DNA from: Aquilaria yunnanensis | Lineage: Eukaryota; Streptophyta; Magnoliopsida; Malvales; Thymelaeaceae | NCBI GenBank assembly: GCA_039654915.1 | Contig: CM077597.1 | Span: forward strand, 85,314,001 to 85,378,000 | Reading direction: 5' to 3' | DNA: 64,000 nucleotides | In this document: positions 24,051 to 34,207 of the stretch, piece by piece | Position numbering within the stretch: position 1 is the stretch's first letter | How the letters are laid out: each line of letters opens with the position of its first letter | Notes under the pieces: model-generated | Database searches by the model: none | What the model saw: only the letters and a program-made list of their open reading frames with translations | Told to the model about the DNA's origin: nothing | Made by a program: the position numbers and the translations under genes

Positions 24051-24690
24051 GGACAAATTAATGAGAATGAGCAGAAGAAAAAAAAAGACCAAGAAATACA
24101 AAGTCTGTCTCCCAAACCCTAAATCCCCTTAATACGATTTAATTGACTGTGGTAGTTGTTGGTACAAGTCGTCTTTGCTCACTGGATTTCAGTTGTTGAA
24201 AAGATAACTTGAGAACCGTTGGTTAAAGTACTATAATAACATTAGATTGTTTAATTTTTTGAAATCTTCCAAGCAGTTTTAATTGTGCGGTAAACATTAA
24301 AAGTATTATTTTAAGATGAAAACTTTAAATATAATTTTTTTCACATACATTCCCAAATTTATTCTAATTATTTTCATCAAAATTTACTAAATACAAATAA
24401 AATATGTTGAGAAATGGAGTCTAATTTGATAAAAATGAAAGATAAAATAAAATAAAATAATTATAATAGTTTCCAGATCTCAATTATGATTTCAAAATTT
24501 ATTAAATGAATTTTATCCTAAAAAAAAGAAGAAAATAATATAAGTTCTATGCTGAAAAATATATATTTTTATTTTTATTTTATATATGTATATGGTACAT
24601 TGATGTATATGATTTGAAATGAAATAAGAAGAGATTTTTTTTTCCCTTAAGCCATGTAACGTACCATGCGACATACGCGGTAAATTAATG
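24051..24690. repeat. Direct duplication of non-coding DNA, unit 2
   Basis: Second copy of 23119-23830, in the same orientation about 930 bases downstream. It lacks an ATACACAGAGCTACTG-containing segment present in unit 1. This is probably an old tandem duplication. No terminal repeats mark it as a transposon. Confidence 0.85.
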
Positions 24691-24890
24691 GAAAAACAAC
24701 TTACAATATATAAATATAGTTTGTATAAACAAAGATGTTATTGCGTATTAAATTATTTGTCAATAAGCTTCATGCATGTTATTGCATATGGATTGTTGCG
24801 CGTTATCGGTAGTTATAATGTTTGTGTTCGTATGGGAACTAAATTCATATTATAATACATTAATTATCATGTTTAATTTTTATTTATTAT

Positions 24891-24915
24891 AAATAATAAT
24901 AATAATAATAATAAT
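24891..24915. repeat. (AAT)n microsatellite
   Basis: About eight ATA triplets next to the left edge of the LINE fragment. Confidence 0.9.
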
Positions 24916-24949
24916 TCAGTTCAAAAGAAAGGGTGATATTGGTGATCGA

Positions 24950-25402
24950 AGATGCTTAAAAGACATACAATGTGATTCAGCCAGCGGGTAATCAAGTTGC
25001 AAAGAATTAGGTGGTTGGAATAATGTGTCCTTGCCAAAGCATAGGCTCATTCTGTGGTTGCTCGTGTCCAAGGGCTTTAATACTGAGGACAAGTTATAAT
25101 AGTAGGCCACCCTGACCTTAAATCGTTGTTATTTATGTTATGAAGATAAGGAAATTTCTAACCATTTATTCTTCCAATGTTAGTATTTTTGTCGAGTACA
25201 GACTATTATTTTGAGATAGTTGCAGATCAGGAGAAGCCCATTGAGATGAAGGGAGGAGTTGAACGGTTTGCTAGAAGGATGAAGTGTGAATTCATTGTCA
25301 GCAAAGTTTGTTGTGCTGCTTTTGCAGCTATTGTCTATCACATTTTGGTAAAAAGGAATAGTAGATGTTGTTAAGAGACCAATAACACTATTGAGCAACT
25401 GC
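24950..25402 (+). pseudogene. LINE-type reverse-transcriptase zinc-binding domain (zf-RVT), 5' part
   Basis: One frame reads LPKHRLILWLLVSKGFNTEDKL-like sequence around 25010-25095, then CYLC at 25127-25138 and HLFFQC at 25161-25178. This is the PK-x-x-x-x-W, C-x-x-C and H-x-x-x-x-C arrangement of the zinc-binding domain at the C-terminus of plant LINE polymerases. Several stops interrupt it. The frame is cut at 25402 by a solo LTR and resumes at 38726. Confidence 0.82.
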
Positions 25403-27689
25403 TGTAATAACCCTAGAAATTAAGTAAAATAAAATCACCAAATTATCCTAATTAATTAAATAAATAAAATAATAAAATAATAATAATAATAAAATATAAA
25501 ATTAAGAATCTTGATTCTTAGCTGATTCCTTTATTGGTTATTAAGTCAAATTTCAAACCGGAAGCTCAAAGTCATTTTCTTTAGGCTAGGGGCATTTTTG
25601 TCATTTACAACTGAGCATCGGATGAAAAATCTGGGAGCACCATTGGATTCTTCTAAAAAAATGAGTCAAGAGAAATTTACCTCACTTAATTCTGAATTCG
25701 TTTGCTTAGGTTTCTTAAAATTTAACCAACGCGCGTGTGGGATTTAAACCCGGTTCGTGCTATCGCTACATAGGATTATTATTATTAATTTTTTTCCCCT
25801 AACCCTAATTCCTTTCTTCTAAAACTTTCCAGCCGCAAAGCGCCTACAGGATTTTTTGAAACTTTAGATAAAAACAAAAAACAAAAACAAAAACTTGCCA
25901 ATCTAGTTATCCTAATTAATTACCATATTATTATATTATTATTTATTTTACCGTACGCTTCTAATTGGCATGGAGCTTAATTCACCCCACAGAACCTTTC
26001 CCTGTTCAACATTTCGGCTTCTTCTTCTTCCCCATCAACAGCCGCCTAAGCCATAAAATTGGATTTTCTAAAGATCGTCCACAATTCTTCATCCTTTCGC
26101 GCCGGTTGTTTGCCTCCACTTAGTGCTTCATCAAACTGTGTAAGTTTAGCCATCTAAGCTTTGATTCTTGGCTCTTCCAAAGTATTAGAATATTAATTTA
26201 ATTCTGTATTTTTTTTCCTAGATTCTTTAAGTTGAAGGGAAACCCCATCCGGACACCAAAACCAATCCTACGAGTACCGACGATCCCGATTTGCTTCGTG
26301 TGAGCAAAAGTTCTTCGGTATTACTCTTTTAATTTTTTTTTCTTTTCTTCCGGCACCTAAATACCTTATATTGTTGCTGTAAATTCTTGGTAGATTACCA
26401 TTAATCCAAGTTTTGGGTTTTTCCACTCGTTTCCGGTGCAATCTTGTCCATACTTGATTCTAAGCCCGGTAAGCCACCGTAGCCTCTTTTAAAAATTATC
26501 TTGGCTGCCAATTTCGAATATTACAGCCCTAATAATTCTTTTTCCTTGCTGTCCATGTTGTTACAAAAGGTTAGAAAATCCTTACTTGAAGGTTTGGTAT
26601 TTCTTTGGACTCCCAGAGCGTCAGAGATCCCGAAAACACATCAGTAACCGAAATAAAACTTTTTCCTTCCAAGATCAGTTTTTACAGCCATTAAATAAGC
26701 TTATAAGTTAGTGTATGGCTGCTGTAATTATTAGGATCAATATCAAGAAGGCTCCCTGTGACAGCTCTCCTAGTTAACTAATCAAGTAAGTGTTTATTTA
26801 CTTTGATTAAGTGTTTATGAAATTAAGTACCTCAAATTAGCGCCTTGTTAAGCAAGTAACATAAGCTTAATTAAGTTAAGTGAGTTCCTAAGTGTGATTT
26901 GGCATAGTTAAGTCAAGACCATTAGTTGTTCTAGCTTTTAGAATCATCCTAGTAAGTTTGGACAACTTGTGGCACTAAGTGTTCTTTTTGAGCCATTTAG
27001 AACTTAAGTGGCTAAAGTGTTCAAGAAAATTAAGTTTGAGAAGCTTTTAGTACCTTTTAAAACAAAGAAAAGTTAGTTTTAAGAGTGAGTTAGTGACCTA
27101 TTTGAAGCTTTTGAGAGTATGAGGACTTAAGTGCAAGGGGAGGGAAGTTGCTTATTAAGCTTATAAACTAAGTTTTCTTCTTCTTCTTCTTCACTTAGCC
27201 AATTGTTCTATGCTCCCAAAATTCGTAGCTCCACTTTCCTCTCAAATTTGGCAGCTCAAACTTCCATTTTCTTGCAAGTTCTCATTGAATCAAGGGTGCC
27301 CAAGGTGTTAGAAAGATCACTAAGCCCCTTTGCTAGTGTTCTTGCTTCATTTGATCTTTGGAAGCTTGTTTTGGAATCCAATTTCGTAGGTAAGCTTCTT
27401 GAGATCATTTGGTGTGATTATAGGTTGTTTCTAGAGCTAGAAATGGTCTTGGTTTGATTGGTTTGGGTGCCAAATTTCGTTGGTTTTAGGCTTGGAACTC
27501 AAGGAAGCTCAATTGAGCTTAGGAGGCTTTGTTGCATTGCTTGCTTTGTGGCTAAAATTGAGGTAAGGGTTCAAGTAATTAAGCTCAAATAATGCATGGT
27601 TTTGTAGCTTTGTATGTTGGGATGAATTAGAAACAAGACCCATTAAGTTTGGATGAGAAATGAGAGAGTTTGAGTAGCTTGTGTACAAG

Positions 27690-27855
27690 AGCGACGCTGT
27701 CGCATAAACCCAGAAAAACAGAATTGGCGACGCGTCGCCAATTCGTCCGTGAATTGGCGCCGCGGCGCCAAGAAGCGAAATTGTACACAGAACGCTTACT
27801 CGGCGGCGCCGCGTCGCCAAAAGCATTTGCTCTTTGGCGCCGCGTCGCCAAATGC
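27690..27855. promoter_or_regulatory. CpG-rich palindrome cluster in U3 of the 5' LTR
   Basis: A perfect 24-bp palindrome (half-site GAATTGGCGACG) lies at 27721-27744 and a perfect 18-bp one (half-site TTGGCGCCG) at 27754-27771. A related GGCGGCGCCGCGTCGCC lies near 27802-27818 and a near-palindrome TTTGGCGCCGCGTCGCCAAA at 27833-27852. The spacing places them about 165-300 bases upstream of the candidate TATA box. The palindromes are seen directly; a regulatory role is inference. Confidence 0.65.
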
Positions 27856-28016
27856 AATTTTGGCCTCGATTTCCGGCCATCCTAAGATTAACTTAGACTC
27901 TCGGTTTCTATCCCTAGGCTATTCTAAGACGTTCCATAGCCTCGGTTGGGTCTAGAATTCATTCCTAAGGCGGGAATTGTGCGTTATTTGGAAGGTAGTC
28001 AAGTTGTGTGGTTAAG

Positions 28017-28023
28017 TATAAAA
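28017..28023 (+). promoter_or_regulatory. Candidate TATA box of the family B LTR promoter
   Basis: TATAAAA within AAGTATAAAAGAAATG, the best TATA match that I saw in the 2532-bp LTR. The identical copy in the 3' LTR lies at 35443-35449. The transcription start is not known. Confidence 0.45.
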
Positions 28024-29294
28024 GAAATGTGACTTGGTGGCTAAGTAACTCATAGTATTTAAGTTTTTAAATGGAAATTAAGGGGATTAAGTGGGTTTTT
28101 AGACTCTTTATTGGCCATATAGAGTATCAATTACATATGGTCAATAGAGAGAAAAACCTAAGTCGATCCCAACCAAGCCATTTGGTTTGGTAAGTGAGCC
28201 ACTAGTAGTATTTTGAGTTAAACCTTGAGGGTTTGACTAGTCAAACCACATAGTAAGACTACCCTGTACAATAAATCAAGGGTAAAGGCGGGTAAGTTTG
28301 AGATAGGTGACGACCTACTCTAGAACCCGTAGATGGGACTTAATTGAGGTAAAGTGTCCGGGATACGAGGGCCAGTATCTCAAGTACCTCAGCCGTTTGA
28401 GCTCACGGCAAGAATTAAGGCACTTAAGTGCAGAAAGTCCCAAGTGCATGTGTTGTGTGCATTCCATACCATACATCCATACATTGCATTTTTGGCATTT
28501 TGTTGATTGTTTGTTGTTTGAATTGCATGTTTGATTGCTTGGTTGCCATATTGCATATTTGTTGCATATTTCTTTGCAGGTATTCAAGAAGGGAATCCTT
28601 ACTGAGTACTTTTAAGTACTCATTCCCTTAGTTTTATTGTGCAGGATCTAATCCCGGGCCTAATCACTGAGGTGATAGTCGAGGCCTAAGCTTTCTGTTT
28701 TGCAGGTATTTTATTGAGAATCCTAGTGATTCTAGTTTCTTGCAGTATAAGTTATGTGCTAACCAAGTTGTGCCTTTACAGTGTAGAGGCTAAGAGTACA
28801 CAAGAACAAGGTCTAGTGAAGGGCTACACTTGGAGCTTGACTTAGCTCAAGGTGGGCTCAAGTAAATGATCTTAGTTAGTAGTAATTTTGTCTCTTGTAC
28901 ATAGTACTTTGTGTACTAAGTAAGTTGCCTCTATTGGGATACATTAGGATGTAAATCCATCTTGTTACTTTTGGGTGCATGCTAGAGTTGTAATGTATGC
29001 ACAAAACTGTTACTTGTAGTTAAAGCAACTAGTATTTCAATGACTTGGTACGTTTTCAGTATGTTTTAATGAAATGCTCGAGCAATGTTTTAATTCAAGA
29101 CTTTTAAATTTCGGTTGCATTGCCAAGTCAGAAGCATGCATAACTTAATCTGAGTAGGCTAAGTAACTAGTTGCATATAAATTGTTTTAATTTATATTGA
29201 CGAGTAATAGTTAGCCAACTGTAACTAGTGGGATTCATTATCCCTAAGAGCCTACAAGATTAGGGGCACTGGGCCCCGTTCCGTCACAGAAAAT

Positions 29295-29306
29295 TGGTAT
29301 CAGAGC
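29295..29306 (+). other. Primer binding site of family B element (tRNA-iMet type)
   Basis: TGGTATCAGAGC lies six bases inside the 5' LTR end. It is complementary to the 3' end of initiator methionine tRNA, the usual primer of plant gypsy elements. Confidence 0.93.
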
Positions 29307-29365
29307 GGGTTAATGTTCCTAGTAGAGGCAATAAGTGAACTAAGATCAAAGTGTTCTTGTGTTAA

Positions 29366-32300
29366 GTGTGGTTAGTACTGCTTATAAGTTGCTCTGGATA
29401 TGGTCTTCTGGCTGTAGTTGCAGGTATGGTGAACACACGGGCTGGTACTACTGCTGAGGCTCAGGGTTCCGGTGCAGGAACTAGTGACCCCAGTGGATCA
29501 GACATGAGGGAAGTGGTTTCCTTGTTGAGGAGACTAAATGAGTCGATGGACCGGATGTTACATGGCATGGCCATTTTGCTTGAAGAGCGTGCTCAACCTC
29601 CAGTACAGGGGGAGACCTTGGAGGACCCTAATGGGGTAAGGGCCGAAGTGCACCAAGGCCCAACGGTGCACCAAGGTCAGGGGAGAAATCCCACGCCCCA
29701 GGGGCAAGTGCAAGGTCAGGAACCATTTAATGAGCATGTTCAAGTAGAGTCCAGTGAGGACAGTGAAGAGGACAGTGAGGAGGAAGATGAGGAGGACATC
29801 CATCCAAGGAGGAGACGGAGGAGACCCGTCATTCCAGACCATATGGGACTTGTTTCCTTATGCCGGGACATCAATACTCCCAAGTTCAATGGCATAGGAG
29901 ATCCTGATATGGCAGAAGGGTGGTTGTACCAGATTAATGAGATCTTCAAGAACATGAAGTTGGATGACAAAGTAAAGATGGATTTGGTGCCTTTCTTTTT
30001 AGAAGGCAAGGCGTCATTATGGTGGAAGGATGTCATGGAAAGGCTTGATGCTTATAATGAAGGGAGGCTCGGGCAAAGGCCTAAAGAACTTGATTGGATT
30101 GAATTCGAGAAGGAGTTTCGAAATGAATTCAATAGTGAGGCTGCCCAGGATCAAAAGCGGATTGAGTTTGATGAACTAATCCAGGGAAGGCTAACAGTTC
30201 ATGAGTATGAAAGGAAGTTTAGTTCTCTTTTTCGGTATGCACCTCATTTGGCCGGAAAAGATGAACTAAAGGCAAAGAAGTTCATTCGTGGACTTAGGGT
30301 GGAGTTGAGGAGTTTTCTGACAGTGATAGGAGTTCGGACCTATCATGAGGCTGTCCAAAAAGCCTTAGTGTTGGAAAGGGAGTTGATGGAAGCAAAATCC
30401 AATGAAAAGGCCGTTGAGCCAAGGGTTCCGGTACATTCAAGGTTAATGGATAAAAGGCCTAGTGTGGGAGGTGATCAAGGACCTTCCAAGAAAATCAAGA
30501 AAGCTGCAAAGGGCCGTTGTCCTAAGTGTCAGAGATTTCATGGTAACAAACCTTGTACTCTTGGAACCGATCTCTGCAATTACTGCCGTCAGCCAGGACA
30601 TTGGGCTAAAGAGTGCCCAAGGCTTAGACAAGACCAAGGTCAAGGACGACCGGGAGCCTCAGGAGTTGGTAGTGCTGGTAGTACTTTTGTCAGAGTTCCT
30701 CCTGTGCCACCACGAGTTTTTGCACTGGCAAGCCAGGTATCCAGAGAACCTACAGCTGTGCAAGGTAACTTTAATGTTCAGGATAGTAGTATTAGGATTC
30801 TGTTTGATACTGGTGCTACTATTTCTGTCATTACTCTAAGCATGGTTGTTAAGTTTGGTTTGCATAGAACTGTGCTTGATGAAATGATGTTCATTAAGTC
30901 AGTGGGGAGTAACCTTGTGTTTACCAATGAAATGGTTGTGGGATATCCTTTGGAATTAGGAGGTAGTAAATTTTTAAGTGACCTTTGGGTCTTGGCCTCA
31001 ATTCCTTATGATATTGTCCTTGGAATGGATTGGTTAAGTAAGTTTAAGGCCCAGATTGACTGTGCGGGTTGTAAGGTCACTCTTGAGGATGCCTCAGGGG
31101 TAAGTATAATTTGCACAGGCGGTTTGGCAAGTAGTGTAAAGAGTTTGCACCTCAAGTTATTGGAGTCCATTCCCGTTCCGAGTGAGTTGGTCGCTTGCTC
31201 GTTGAACGGAGTGGCAGTCGAGGAGCAACTCAAGGAAATTCAAGTAGCCAATCTATTTCCAGAAGTTTTTCCTGTAGACCTCCCAGGGTTACCTCCAAGA
31301 AGGGAGATTGAATTCTCCATACATTTACAGCCTGGGGCAGAACCAATTTCCATACCCCCTTATAGAATGTCAGCACCTGAAATGGATGAGCTGAAAAAGC
31401 AATTAGAAGAGTTGCTTGAGAAAGGCTTTATTAGGCCAAGTATTTCCCCGTGGGGTGCTCCAGTGTTGTTTGTAAAGAAAAAGGATGGAACCTTAAGGTT
31501 GTGTATAGACTATAGAAAACTGAATACAGTAACGGTAAAGAATAAGTACCCATTGCCCAGAATTGATGATCTATTTGATAGATTAAGAGGGGCGCAGGTC
31601 TTTTCGAAAATAGACCTAAGGTCTGGATATTTCCAGATAAGAGTTAGGGATGAGGACATCCCGAAGACTGCATTCAGGACTAGGTATGGGCATTATGAGT
31701 ATACCGTTATGCCGTTTGGAGTGACTAATGCTCCGGCAGTTTTCATGGATACCATGAATCGGATTTTTAGGCCCTACCTAGATCAGTTTGTTGAGGTGTT
31801 TATTGATGATATTTTGGTGTATTCCCCGACTCCCCATGAGCACGAAAAACATTTAGAGATAGTTTTGCAAGTACTCAAGAGTAATCAGTTTTATGCCAAA
31901 CTATCTAAGTGCCAGTTCTGGGCAAGTGAAATTCCTTTCCTTGGACATATTATAAATGCTCAAGGATTAAGTGTGGACCCAGAAAAGGTAAAGGCTGTGG
32001 TGGAGTGGAAACGCCCAACAACTGTAACTGAAGTTAGGAGTTTCTTGGGTTTGGCAGGCTATTATCGAAGGTTTATTGAAAAATTCTCTATAATAGCTTC
32101 GTCATTGACCGCCTTAACAAAGAAGGCACAGAAGTTTATTTGGACTCCTAAGTGTGAGGAGAGTTTCCAGGAGCTTAAGGAAAGGTTAATTTCTGCTCCC
32201 ATCTTAATCCTACCAGATCCGCATGAGACTTTTGTGGTTTATACCGATGCATCTGGGACAGGATTAGGATGTGTGTTGATGCAGGATAAGCAAGTGATTG

Positions 32301-34207
32301 CATATGGGTCTAGGCAGTTAAGGCCTAACGAGTTGAATTACCCAGTGCATGATCTTGAGTTAGCAGCAGTTGTGTTTGCTTTAAAGCTCTGGAGACATTA
32401 CCTTATGGGAAGGTCCTTTAAGATCTTTACAGACCATAAAAGTCTGAAGTACTTATTTACTCAAAAGGATCTTAACATGAGGCAGAGAAGATGGGTCGAG
32501 TATATCAAGGATTATGATTGCTCGATAGACTATTGTTCAGGTAAAGGCAACGTGGTTGCTGATGCCTTGAGCCGTAAGTATTCTGGGGTAATTCTCTCCA
32601 AGGATCAAGTAACACAAACCTCAAAAGATCCTAGTGCAGAGCAATTCACAGTTTTATATGAATTGTGGAGAGAATGGGAAATGGCTCAAGTCATGGTCCT
32701 TGAAATTCAGTCAGCATGGCTGACTAGAGTTAAGCAAGCTCAAGAAAGTGATTCGAGCTTGAAAAGAATTTCTGGGGAGGAAAAGCATGGTACTGTACTG
32801 AAAGAATTTCGGTACAAGGATGGGTTACTTTATTTTGGTGACCGGCTCTATGTGCCAAGTGAATTAAGGCAACAAGTGTTGCAGGAGGCACATACGAGTA
32901 AGTTTAATGTTCACCCTGGTGTGAATAAGATGTACCATGACCTTAGGACTCATTTTTGGTGGCCAAAGTTTAAGAGAGACATGTATGAATATGTGTCTAA
33001 GTGCCTCACCTGTCAAATGGTGAAGGCAGAGCACCAAAGGCCATCAGGAATGTTGCAAAGTTTACCACTCCCCGAAAGGAAATGGGGATCCATCACCATG
33101 GACTTTTGTGTTGGGTTGCCAAACACAAGAAGTCAGCATGATTCCATTTGGGTGGTGGTGGATAGGTTAACAAAATCTGCACATTTTATCCCCATTAAAA
33201 TCACTTATACCATGGAGAAATTAGCCCAGTTGTATATCCGAGAAGTAGTAAGACTTCATGGTATTCCTGATCAGATTGTATCTGATAGAGATCCCCGTTT
33301 TGTTTCAAGGTTTTGGAGTGCCTTTCAAAAGGCTATGGGTTCCGCTGTGAACCTAAGTACTGCATATCACCCTCAGACTGATGGGCAGACTGAGCGGGTG
33401 ATCCAAACCTTGGAAGATATGTTACGAAGTTGTGTGATGGACTTCAAAGGGGATTGGGACCAACATCTGCCTTTGATTGAATTTGCTTATAATAATAGCT
33501 ATCAAGAAGCTATTAAGATGGCGCCCTACGAGGCTTTGTATGGGCGTAAGTGTGTGACCCCTCATTGTTGGGCAGATAAAGCTGATGAAATAATTGTTGG
33601 TCCAGAAATCATTGCCGAGACCACGGCAAAGATTAAGTTGATCCAAACAAGGATCAAAGCTGCCTCAGACCGGCAAGCTAAGTACGCCAATGTGCGAAGA
33701 AAAGATTTAGAGTTTGAGGTAGGAGACCGAGTACTCCTTAAAGTCTCACCTATGAAAGGTGTGGCTAGGTTTGGTCAAAGGGGTAAGTTGGCACCAAGGT
33801 TTATTGGTCCTTTTGAAATTCTCGAAAGGGTAGGAAAAGTGGCTTATCGGTTGGCTTTACCGCCAAGTTTAGCCCATGTTCATAATGTGTTTCATGTGAG
33901 TTCCTTAAGGAAGTGCATTGTGAACCCTGGGCAAGTGTTAACCCCGCCCACTATTCCCTTGAGAGAGGACCTAAGTTATGAGGAACATCCTATCAAGTTT
34001 CTTGACCGACAAGTTCGGAAACTAAGAACTAAACAGATCCCAATGGTCAAGGTACTATGGTCTAACCATGGGGAGGAAGAGGCCACTTGGGAGACCGAGC
34101 AGGATATGCTAAGGCAATATCCAAGTTTGTATGCTCAATTAAGTCAGAATTTGGAGGACCAAATTTCTGAAGGAGGGGAGGATGTGACAGCTCTCCTAGT
34201 TAACTAA
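29366..34207 (+). CDS. Gag-pol polyprotein of family B gypsy element, intact
   Basis: The frame has 1613 codons. The likely start is the second Met at 29426 (MVNTRAG, a common chromovirus Gag start), giving 1593 residues. Domains, numbered from 29366: acidic region 130-150; Gag core about 190-320; CCHC knuckle [14 protein letters not shown] about 402-416; aspartic protease FDTGAT about 477; RT with FIDDILVYS about 811; RNase H with [10 protein letters not shown] about 958; integrase HHCC zinc domain about 1175-1217; DDE core with MDFCVGLP near 1244, SDRDPRF near 1306 and [12 protein letters not shown] near 1332; and a chromodomain-like tail about 1542-1590 ([14 protein letters not shown]). 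All key residues are present. Gag and Pol are in one frame, with no frameshift signal. The last eight codons and the stop lie inside the 3' LTR. Confidence 0.97.
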   Translation: MWLVLLISCSGYGLLAVVAGMVNTRAGTTAEAQGSGAGTSDPSGSDMREVVSLLRRLNESMDRMLHGMAILLEERAQPPVQGETLEDPNGVRAEVHQGPTVHQGQGRNPTPQGQVQGQEPFNEHVQVESSEDSEEDSEEEDEEDIHPRRRRRRPVIPDHMGLVSLCRDINTPKFNGIGDPDMAEGWLYQINEIFKNMKLDDKVKMDLVPFFLEGKASLWWKDVMERLDAYNEGRLGQRPKELDWIEFEKEFRNEFNSEAAQDQKRIEFDELIQGRLTVHEYERKFSSLFRYAPHLAGKDELKAKKFIRGLRVELRSFLTVIGVRTYHEAVQKALVLERELMEAKSNEKAVEPRVPVHSRLMDKRPSVGGDQGPSKKIKKAAKGRCPKCQRFHGNKPCTLGTDLCNYCRQPGHWAKECPRLRQDQGQGRPGASGVGSAGSTFVRVPPVPPRVFALASQVSREPTAVQGNFNVQDSSIRILFDTGATISVITLSMVVKFGLHRTVLDEMMFIKSVGSNLVFTNEMVVGYPLELGGSKFLSDLWVLASIPYDIVLGMDWLSKFKAQIDCAGCKVTLEDASGVSIICTGGLASSVKSLHLKLLESIPVPSELVACSLNGVAVEEQLKEIQVANLFPEVFPVDLPGLPPRREIEFSIHLQPGAEPISIPPYRMSAPEMDELKKQLEELLEKGFIRPSISPWGAPVLFVKKKDGTLRLCIDYRKLNTVTVKNKYPLPRIDDLFDRLRGAQVFSKIDLRSGYFQIRVRDEDIPKTAFRTRYGHYEYTVMPFGVTNAPAVFMDTMNRIFRPYLDQFVEVFIDDILVYSPTPHEHEKHLEIVLQVLKSNQFYAKLSKCQFWASEIPFLGHIINAQGLSVDPEKVKAVVEWKRPTTVTEVRSFLGLAGYYRRFIEKFSIIASSLTALTKKAQKFIWTPKCEESFQELKERLISAPILILPDPHETFVVYTDASGTGLGCVLMQDKQVIAYGSRQLRPNELNYPVHDLELAAVVFALKLWRHYLMGRSFKIFTDHKSLKYLFTQKDLNMRQRRWVEYIKDYDCSIDYCSGKGNVVADALSRKYSGVILSKDQVTQTSKDPSAEQFTVLYELWREWEMAQVMVLEIQSAWLTRVKQAQESDSSLKRISGEEKHGTVLKEFRYKDGLLYFGDRLYVPSELRQQVLQEAHTSKFNVHPGVNKMYHDLRTHFWWPKFKRDMYEYVSKCLTCQMVKAEHQRPSGMLQSLPLPERKWGSITMDFCVGLPNTRSQHDSIWVVVDRLTKSAHFIPIKITYTMEKLAQLYIREVVRLHGIPDQIVSDRDPRFVSRFWSAFQKAMGSAVNLSTAYHPQTDGQTERVIQTLEDMLRSCVMDFKGDWDQHLPLIEFAYNNSYQEAIKMAPYEALYGRKCVTPHCWADKADEIIVGPEIIAETTAKIKLIQTRIKAASDRQAKYANVRRKDLEFEVGDRVLLKVSPMKGVARFGQRGKLAPRFIGPFEILERVGKVAYRLALPPSLAHVHNVFHVSSLRKCIVNPGQVLTPPTIPLREDLSYEEHPIKFLDRQVRKLRTKQIPMVKVLWSNHGEEEATWETEQDMLRQYPSLYAQLSQNLEDQISEGGEDVTALLVN
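34170..34182 (+). other. Polypurine tract of family B element
   Basis: AAGGAGGGGAGGA lies directly before the 3' LTR start and acts as plus-strand primer in this class. It is also coding: the gag-pol frame runs through it as Glu-Gly-Gly-Glu-Asp. Confidence 0.9.

Larger units (their letters stand above)
26757..29288 (+). repeat. 5' LTR of family B element (2532 bp)
   Basis: Starts TGTGACAGCTCTCC and ends CCGTTCCGTCACA. A candidate TATA box, TATAAAA, lies at 28017-28023 and an AATAAA at 28270-28275, giving a plausible order of U3, R and U5. A (TTC)n stretch lies at 27177-27192. A CpG-rich palindrome cluster occupies 27690-27855. Small reading frames inside are repeated identically in the 3' LTR and show no domain. 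Confidence 0.97.

Noticed and set aside
27203..28631. Several reading frames of 66-123 codons within the family B LTR, repeated at 34629-36057
   Set aside because: They are identical because the LTRs are identical. They lack domains, overlap on both strands, and partly reflect the CpG palindromes.
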